From NCBI GenBank assembly GCA_023375675.1, contig JALQBC010000001.1, positions 930,001 through 994,000 of the forward strand: 64,000 bases of DNA. Reading direction: 5' to 3'. Below, one piece after another: positions 56,430 to 64,000 of the stretch. The DNA is from Cytospora piceicola (taxonomy: Eukaryota > Ascomycota > Sordariomycetes > Diaporthales > Cytosporaceae). Within the stretch, counting starts at the first letter, position 1. Each line of letters begins with the position of its first letter. The position numbers were made by a program, and so were the translations under genes. The notes beneath the pieces are model-generated. The model saw only the letters and a list, made by a program, of their open reading frames with translations, was not told where the DNA came from and ran no database searches.

Positions 56430-57351
56430 ACAGTTTTCCTCAGGGTATTGGAGTACTATACCGGCATTTTGTTCCTCACAACAAACCGGATTGGTGACCT
56501 TGACAAGGCTTTCGTGTCAAGGATTCACGTCAGCCTGTATTACCCACAGCTGGATCTCGAACCGACAACCAAAGTCTTCAAACTGAACCTCCATTTGATA
56601 TAGAGCCGTTTTCAGTCCAACAACAGAGCAATCAAGGTAGACGAAGACTCTAACCTCAGCCATGCCAGGCAGTACTGGGAGAATAAACCTGCTTTGCGAT
56701 GGAATGGAAGGCAGATCCGCAATGCCTGCCAAACAGCTCTAGCATTAGCCGAGTTTGATTCCCAAGGCGGCAGTTCGAGAAAGTCTAGAATGACGAAACT
56801 GAGGTCGTTCTTACGGACCGATATCTGGAGATCGTGTCTTCGGCATACCAGGAGTCTCCACGTATCTCAAGGAAGCCTCGGGAGTCGACGCTGAAATAAG
56901 GTCCAAGCGAATCGATATAAGGGCCCTGGAATCACCCCGAAATTCTTTTCAGAAAGTATAAGGAAGACGACCACGACCCCAGGAATTTCCCAGCAATCAA
57001 CATTCACGGCAAGGCCCAGCCCAGCTCCTCCAGCCTGGGATCAATCTTTACATTCCTCCAGTGCCATGAGCACTCTCATTGCTTAATCGACGTCTTCGAT
57101 ATCGCCGCCAACGCCGTACCCCTATTTCTAGCCTCATCCGTCTGCTCCAGCTCATACCTGGCTCTAGTGTCTTTGCTTAAACTCAGGCATACTACCCGCC
57201 ATCGTATGGACAGCCTCAGTGACCACCGTACGTGGCTCCCGGTTCAGGCTACAGTATTTCTCCACAGGGTCACTATAGCCTTGCGCCCCCTGCAGATCAA
57301 GCGGCGCAGGAGCCTGGAGCCCCTACAAGACCATATGAGCACCCGACGTAA
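56430..57351 (+). pseudogene. AAA-ATPase C-terminal remnant, broken
   Basis: The plus strand encodes TVFLRVLEYYTGILFLTTNR and IGDLDKAFVSRIHVSLYYPQ, which match the second half of the AAA module of large fungal AAA proteins. A TAG at 56601 then interrupts the same frame, which resumes SRFQSNNRAIKVDEDSN and WNGRQIRNACQTALALAEF. Further on, TEVVLTDRYLEIVSSAYQE and YLKEASGVDAEIRSKRIDIR need two different frames, so at least two indels exist. A Pro/Tyr/Gln-rich stretch with another stop (57184-57351) looks like the original C-terminal tail. Walker A and everything upstream are missing. The TAG could be CAG or TGG changed by one transition. Confidence 0.82.
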
Positions 57352-57830
57352 CAGAAAGCAGTCCATCACGACAGAGTTACCGGTCTTCTAATTCACCACA
57401 AACCCCTTCCAAGATCTTTCGTGTAGGCTATTCTGCTGAGTGCGTGGTTTCATAACTGGTAAGATTGTCTTCTTGTTGATGTTCTGGGTTGGCCGTACTT
57501 CATATACATGAGTTATCTCTTTCATAATTCCATGCTCCTATGTAACGTATCTCCTTGAAAGATCCAAATCAATGAATGAATATGAAAACTGTAGAAGATG
57601 TGGTCGACCACGAACAGCGTCAGATTGTGCCACGGCTTGACCTACAGTTCTATAGGTCGCTCGTGTGAGCCTAGAGTTTGGAACCACTGCCCATTGTATG
57701 TTTGTAATTGTTCGATTTATATTCCACCTGTCTAATCATGCTGGGATATGCCACGTTATTTTGCGACGCCTGATCTCACACAGACCTCGACCATACCCTA
57801 GGGTAGCCTTGAATAAAACGAGCCTAACAT
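57352..57830. other. Intergenic region after the AAA pseudogene
   Basis: No supported frame. It includes the 3' flank of the C2H2 gene. Confidence 0.4.
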
Positions 57831-60800
57831 TTAGGTCGCTTTATCCTTTCCTTTCCATTTCCGGACATTGTATTTCCATGAATCCAATAGGGTCGGACTA
57901 TGGCTCCGCCTCTCTTCTGGATCAAATGGGAATCGTGCGGTGGTCTCAAGAATGACAGGATATGCTGTCCGCGACCTCGGCGCAGAGATAAGCTCACTTG
58001 GCTCGGAGGCTAGAACACTCTCCGAGGAAGCCTCTTGCGTCTCCTCTGCGTCTCCAGCAGCGCCTTTGTGTCTTTTTGATGGTCCACTACGCATGCCCTG
58101 TGTTGCCAGATCTCCACTGCTTACAGAGTCGAGTCGATTCAAGGTTGGGCCTTGTCTCTTGAGTGGCCGTCCAAGTATTTCCGCGTTGCGGGGGATATTT
58201 AGTCTTGTTTCATCAGGCTCGACGTGCGAATCTGAGCGAGAAGAACCCTCCGCCGCGGCGCTGGAGGATTCGAGGCTTGTCCCTAGGCCACTATCGTGAA
58301 AGCACGCCTCCATCTCCTCTAATCCATCATCAGGCTCGCCTTCCTCGGGGAGGCCATGATCCTTCCATCTCAGAGGAAAGCGCCAGCTGTGACCAAACAG
58401 AACTGCCCCTTGCGTAGGCAGACGTGCAGGGCTACTGAACCCCCGTCCCCAAAATCCTGGAAGCGAAGATGGCAACAAGACCTGGACACGGTCGTGCTTC
58501 CTCAAAGACAGCTTCTTGCATTGGCATGGCTCAAAGCTCTTGTCAGGGGTATGCCAGTAGATATCGTCGACCAGCCTCCATGGGCTGGTACTCTTGGTCC
58601 CTCTCTTTTCGAGTATCTCCTGCAGCTCTAGCGTACACACTGCTAGATAATCTTCGCCTTTCGGGACCTCACTATTGACAAGGCAACCGCCGCAGCCCCC
58701 TGACTTCTTTGCCGGCCGAAGCAGTTCCCCGAACCCAGTCCCAAAGAGCGTGATGGCATGGAGTGCCCTTGTCAAGTCGATCCATCCTCGCCCACTCGCT
58801 CTGACGGTGGTCACGCGAGGCCAAAGGGGGTCCTCATCTGTCGCCACGTCCATGAAGTCAAAGCCCTCCAGTTGGCGGCGAAGGGTATGTCTGATGCGGA
58901 ATCCAACTCCGTCTTGGGAAGCAACGTCGGCTTGGTGGGCCATTATTTGCTCCAATCTCTCGTATATGTCGTCAACTCTGTCTTTGAACGTATAATCTCG
59001 ACTGGTAGTGCTCCATACCGTTTTTCGCGCACCGTTATCGGATTTTGTTTCTTCCACTTTGCAGTCGGTTGGCTTCGCATATAGTGGGAGGGATACATTG
59101 GCCTTGTTGGTTAGGATATGGATTGCGGCGAACTTTCCAGTAAACCGCGCGCGGGGTTCTTGAAGGGAGGCCTCTTCGAAGAGGAATAGGTCTTTGAAAG
59201 GATCACTTCCGTCATGCCTGAGGGAAGCCCGAACCAAGTGGAGCAGGGCGCTGGCTCCGTCCACAAACCATGCTCTTCGTTCATGAACATCATACAACAC
59301 AACAAACTTCTTGGAGATCCATTTAAGACGCATGACATAGTCGTCCCGGGAATGGATGTGGACGGCCTTGTCCTTCTTTCCTATAATGGCAGATACCCCG
59401 GCCGTGACAAAGGATCCTCCCGCGATGGTAACTTTATCAAAGGCACAACCGGGTCGTGGTCGATTAAGACCTGACCATCGTACTCCGTAGTTGGCTTCAG
59501 ACGAGCCTGTGTTGATGTTGTTAGCGAAGGCTCACATGGGATTGATAATGTCCTCACCTGTCAAATTTTCAATTTCAGGAGACCAGCCGAGAATGTGTCG
59601 ACTCGTCCTCAAATCCTGAATGCTCAGGTCCCGGGGGTAGTTCGTTGCAAGTGCTACCACCCTCTCGTCTGTATATGAGATGTGTTGTCCGTCTAGATTG
59701 GTCACCAGATGCCAATAGATAATATCTCCCTGTCGTCTCGTTGGTATAACGATCGAGCAATACCCTTTAATGCAGAAAATTCCCTTGAACTGGCTCAGGC
59801 GACGAGCATTGGCGAGTGATAGCATCATGGGTAGTTGGATTTCCATCCCCGTCTGGTGCTCCGGCCTGCGTGCTATTGGGTATCCTCTAACGCTGACCAT
59901 GTTATCACCGAGCATCTTAGCCCAGCAGCTTCCCGGCTTCGATAATTGGGAGACGAACCCTGGTACTGGATTCAATATTACGAAGATTTCCATGCTGGTA
60001 CTCGATCCCTGGACAACAGGAGTGCCTGTCCAGTTGCGGTCGACATCTGGGGAGCCAATACCACACAGAGAACTTCGCAACCATGACACAATTTCGCCAA
60101 TCTCAGCAATGGAGCATGCAGTCCCAATAACAGTGACCTTGACCTCGTAAGCTGTTTTCCAAGCACTAACCCACGTGTCATCCGGTAGGGTTCCTATGAT
60201 GTCGCTTCTTATTAGTGATCGGTAGTCTCAGAAGGACCTCCTGGTTAACCTCCACTAGTTTCACCCTGTTTCCTGCTTCTTGGAAGTATTACGCCTACCC
60301 GTGTCTATCCCACAGTAATCTTTCCCGGAGGGATAGATACAATGCTGAAGGGTAACCACTTACGGAGTTTTTTACAGTTCATCTCCCCCGCGAGTAGGTC
60401 CTGAAATAGAGCGAGTATCACTGGCCCGTAAAAAGGCCAAGTATCAGAAATATAATCTGAGACTGTTGATGCTTGAATGTTATTGTCAGCGCCAACCAGA
60501 ACGATGACCTGGGGCAAGGCTTCTGTGGCAGGGATGGGGTAATCCTGATATGCGAGGAATTCCGTCAAAACCCATGGGATGTTGAACACCATCTCAACAA
60601 CTAGAGGAGCCACTTCTCGACTAATATTATTCTTCCCATTTTGTTCCAGTATGTTGACGATTTTCTGTCGGATCCCGCCACGGACGTCTTCTCCTAGAGT
60701 TTCGAGCCTGAATTCGGCTGCCAAGGTGGAAGCAAGCCACGAGTAGGCTGGCGAGTTGACCAGGACTTCTCGGTATTCGCGCAGCTCTGGGAAATCATCT

Positions 60801-62621
60801 TCACCATCCAACCCATATTCGTTGAGGCTCTCTCCATCCCAGACAGGTGGGGTGGTGCTCCGGGGCACTGGCTCGCCTTCTAGCTCTTTGCTTTGCCACA
60901 AAGACATCTTGCCTTCCAGGGGCATGTCCTCAGTTGGAATTGGACTGCAATCAACCTCGCTGGTCTCTTCAATGGTGAAGAATTTCAGCAGTGCGCCGGT
61001 GATTTGACTGTATAGAAAGCCAGATAATCAGGCTGTTAGGCCATATCAAGATGGAAAATACAATCCTGGAAATACTGGAAACAAATCGAGGGCAAGTCAA
61101 GAGGAAACGAAAAACAATATATATCTCACAAAACGGCCCTCCTTGAAATTGCCATTATGGCAGGAAGTGTTACTGGAACAAGTTATGGGGAATAAATGGC
61201 GACGATTGGGGCTGGGAAACAAAACTGCTTACAAGCGATAGCGATGCACAAGATACATCAAAGTCTTGTCAAAGGGTGACGTATCGTAAGATCCAAGTTT
61301 GACGGCGAAAGCTTTCAACAAGGGAGGCAAAATCGATTGTAGGCGAGGCAATTCGGCAGAGACCAGACTCGTAGGCAACATCCCACTCAGTTCTTCCGAA
61401 AAGCTAGCAATGTATCGAGTGAGGTTGCTGCTTTGGGTAGTTGCGGCGCTTGAATAGGCTGCCTGTGTGCCTTGTGAGCCACCTGGCTTATCACATTGTA
61501 CATCCCCGAGCAATGGGCGCTTCAGAGCCCCATTGATTGATTCCTCAAGGCTTGGTCGACTTATGGAATCATAGCCGGAGTCTGACACCGTATCAGAATT
61601 ATGAGAAGATTTGTGGGTTGTGGCCCTATATGAGGTGATGAAGGGATCCTGTAGAGGCTGCTGTACATATTGCTCGGCGAGAGTGCTGTGGGTACGCTGT
61701 CGCATCCTTGGTGCAGGCTCGTCCAACTTGGAGCTTGGGGTTGACATTGGAACGTAGCTTTCCGAGATAGATGCCCACCGTGGATCCCTTAGCTCAGGTG
61801 CCATATTCATCAGTCCGTAGGTTGATTGAAGATTGGAAGACTCAGGTGGCATGGTTGAAGAGCTTGTCCATTGCACAGGAGATAGTAAAGACGTACTGAG
61901 CATAGCAGGATGGGAAACAGAACTTGGATGGGAAACAGAACTTGGATGGGAAACAGAACTTGGAAGGAAAAAAGAACTGAAATGGGAAACAGAACTTGGA
62001 TGTGTGTCTTCAGCTGCTTTGAATGAAATGTAATCAAATACTCTGGGCAAAGCAACTGGGTTTAGCGAGGCTACACGCCGGCTCACTTCTCTGTTATATC
62101 TCTGGACTCTGTCTTTTTCTTCATGTTCACTGGGAATAACTGTTAGACACCACAACCAATTTGCTCAGTATGTAAGAAAGTACTTGCTGTTGTGATTTGT
62201 GACGTGATAACAAGTCCTGTCGATGGAAATGTCTTTCACAGCCGGGATAGGTGCATGCGTATCTAGGGACTTGGTGGCTTAATTCATGCCTCCTAAACGG
62301 AATTTAGTCGAAATCAAGATTTGTGTAGATGGATATAAAACGAACCGAAGATGCTCTTGCCTAGTGAAAGTCTATAGCAAATGTTAAAATGGCTTATGAT
62401 ACTTAGCGGAGCGGTGGTGCTCTCGCCTTTGGAGGATTGCACATATCGCATGTGAATACTGGCACACCCTTCCTGGCTCTAGAGACCCTTCCAGTAATTG
62501 GCGTGGCCCCGGAAAGTCTTTCAGGGTCAGGAAACGCGATTAGGCGTGGAGATTGCTGCGGGGGCAGTCCCTCCCGGCCATCCTGTGTGTTGAAAGTAGA
62601 CTCATCGCTGTTCGAATCCAT
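57831..62621 (-). CDS. C2H2 zinc-finger protein with large unclassified C-terminal region
   Basis: Seven exons: 62621-62427, 62371-62346 (26 nt), 62292-62188, 62129-61233, 61007-60364, 60193-59558 and 59506-57831, all closing in phase, about 1,392 residues. Two introns use GC donors (starting 62426 and 62187). Splicing rebuilds two tandem fingers near residues 55-110: FTCDMCNPPKTFTRQEHLRR with HELSH, and YACTYPGCERHFHRQDLLSR with H. A Ser-rich region contains PSSVSH repeats (about 150-185). The C-terminal 800 residues form a conserved-looking but to me unnamed region (GYPIARRPEHQTGMEIQLP, IIYWHLVTNLDGQHISYTD, CLVNSEVPKGEDYLAVCTLE), ending in a disordered tail. Presumed nuclear; function unknown. 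A RIP-like copy of part of exon 6 sits near 36.2 kb. Confidence 0.82.
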
Positions 62622-63431
62622 GATAGTACTGAGAGGTTTTCAGGTGCAAGTCGGCCACTAATTCTGTACTTTAATTACACATCAGATCCAGCGTGAAGAT
62701 GATTAGTTCAAATGGGAGCAAATGATTGAGAGTTTATCGGATTCTTGAAGAATTCGAAACATAATGGGCGGAGGCTCATATTTTTAAGGCAACATTATAT
62801 CAAAACATACCTACTAATCAAGAATCAAGTACACAGCCCTACTGCAGCCAGTGCACATTCTGCATCTCGTATAGCAACGGCGCAGATAGCAAGGCGCAGT
62901 ATCCGCAGATCACCAAGGCGCAGTGTCATTGCATATGTGTACAGCCCCCCCCCCCCCAAGAGAATTCAGAAGTTTTGCAGTTACCTAAGTACTTAGGTAG
63001 GTAGATCAAGATGTCAGCTTCACAATGGCGGTCACTTCAAAGCCAGCAATACACACAAACTGTACAGATGGCCTCATGGTAATATAAGATGTGCTGGGAT
63101 TTTTGATGATGTTGGACGAACTGTTTATATGAGTACCTAAAGATACCTAGATACTTGAGTGAATACCTAGGTACCTTGTTACATACTTAGGAGGAATATG
63201 TAGGTTGAACCCTGACGTCCTTCCACCCCCCCCCGTTCACCCGGGGTCGGCAACCCTCCTTTCCAGGCCTATCAGCGTTTTTGTCCAGATTGCAGTTAGC
63301 GAACACTATAATGTTCCTGCGATACTTTTTCTCGAGTCCACCTTTCTCTTTACCGATCTCATCATTTCTTGAGCCCCTCCACGGTGCGCATCTGCTGTCT
63401 TTTCAGAACAAACCTGACACAAATCATCATA
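62622..63431. other. Divergent promoter region, C2H2 / HET genes
   Basis: It contains TACCTAAGTACTTAGGTAGGTA near 62982-63003 and a dense cluster of TACCTAG-type motifs at 63135-63193, plus C-runs near 62945 and 63225. No gene seen. Confidence 0.5.
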
Positions 63432-64000
63432 ATGGCGTCCGTCAGCCGTTACAGTTATACAACCTTGCCTTCTCCTTCTCATGTCCGCCTTCTTGAGCTA
63501 CGGCCATCACCAAACCCCTCAACCCCTCTTACAGCTTCTATCCTTGTGACAGACCTTGACGACGACGATGACGGCTTTCTTTACGAAGCCTTATCATACA
63601 CATGGGGGCCTCCTGTCTTTCAAGAAAAGCTTATAATTTATGATCGTTCAGGCAACGAACGAATCTTGATGATCACCACGGCCCTCGCAAGTGCCTTGCG
63701 CAGATTCAGACAGGCCGGAAGACCTCGCAATATCTGGGCAGATGCCGTATGTATCAACCAAGGCGATGATGTGGAAAAGAGCACACAAATCCCCTTGATG
63801 TCGCGCATTTATCGTGAAGCTGTGCGAGTACTTGTCTGGTTGGGAGACTCGGAGCAAATTGAACGGCCGCTAGTGTATCTAGCTGGGCGTGCGCAAAAGG
63901 CAAAGTGCAATACTGCCGCTACCAGTTCGAGGTTGAAAGAAGCCCTTTCAACATTGCTATCGTCTCCATGGTTCGGTAGACGCTGGATCATTCAGGAAAC
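63432..64000 (+). CDS. HET-domain protein, N-terminal part (runs off window)
   Basis: From the ATG at 63432 (cataATGGcg) an uninterrupted frame runs to the window end, 189 codons. It carries the HET signature in order: VRLLELRPSP, FLYEALSYTWGPP, ITTALASALRRFRQAG, RNIWADAVCINQGDDVEKSTQ and IYREAVRVLVWLGD, then SSPWFGRRWIIQE. HET domains trigger heterokaryon incompatibility and programmed cell death in filamentous ascomycetes, often with a separate recognition domain. The C-terminal architecture lies outside the window. Confidence 0.93.
   Translation, partial: MASVSRYSYTTLPSPSHVRLLELRPSPNPSTPLTASILVTDLDDDDDGFLYEALSYTWGPPVFQEKLIIYDRSGNERILMITTALASALRRFRQAGRPRNIWADAVCINQGDDVEKSTQIPLMSRIYREAVRVLVWLGDSEQIERPLVYLAGRAQKAKCNTAATSSRLKEALSTLLSSPWFGRRWIIQE

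Overview
This window is nuclear DNA of a filamentous ascomycete (Pezizomycotina, most likely Sordariomycetes). Genes are split by many 50-120 nt GT-AG introns with CTAAC/CTGAC-type branch sites. The gene content is typical of these fungi: AA9 polysaccharide monooxygenase, Zn2Cys6 regulator, HET and STAND proteins, LysM/CBM18 proteins and a subgroup-C-like chitinase. One duplicated fragment carries transition mutations like those left by RIP, and the non-coding DNA is dotted with TACCTAGGTA-like palindromes. The species cannot be named from sequence alone. All gene models below were assembled by hand from open frames, splice consensus and reading-phase continuity.

Left part (1-16 kb): a RING-CH membrane ubiquitin ligase (-), the SGT2 co-chaperone (+), a small membrane protein (+), a secreted AA9 LPMO with eight exons (+), a UstYa-like membrane protein (+), two tandem proline tRNA genes (+) and an Hst3/Hst4-type sirtuin (-). 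The tRNA pair is remarkable. Each gene has the usual 16-nt anticodon-loop intron plus a second 59-nt insertion inside the T stem that looks exactly like a spliceosomal GT-AG intron.

Middle part (18-38 kb): an MFS transporter of the anion:cation symporter type (+), a Whi5/Nrm1-like G1/S repressor (-), a 12-exon Rad5/Rad16-like SNF2 helicase (-), a STAND/NACHT protein with C-terminal zinc fingers (+), a GH27 alpha-galactosidase (-) and a bZIP-ankyrin protein (-). A repeat-rich tract follows. It holds a RIP-like fragment and a most unusual gene (about 36.6-38.0 kb, +) made of phase-0 microexons, six of them exactly 21 nt long, so that exons encode 7, 14 or 28 residues.

Right part (38-64 kb): a Zn2Cys6 regulator (-), a Gly/His-rich protein (-), and a long charged coiled-coil protein with a Cys-rich N-terminus (+). 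Then comes a divergent pair: a very large secreted protein joining a NucA/NucB-type nuclease-like region, CBM18 and GH18 chitinase (-), facing a LysM-CBM18x3-LysM protein (+). The rest is an F-box-like protein (+), an AAA-ATPase pseudogene (+), a seven-exon C2H2 zinc-finger protein (-) and the start of a HET-domain protein that runs off the window (+). The chitinase/LysM pair suggests interaction with other fungi or self-protection of chitin. The STAND and HET genes suggest an allorecognition or defence repertoire. The other genes are ordinary housekeeping or accessory genes with no visible joint pathway.
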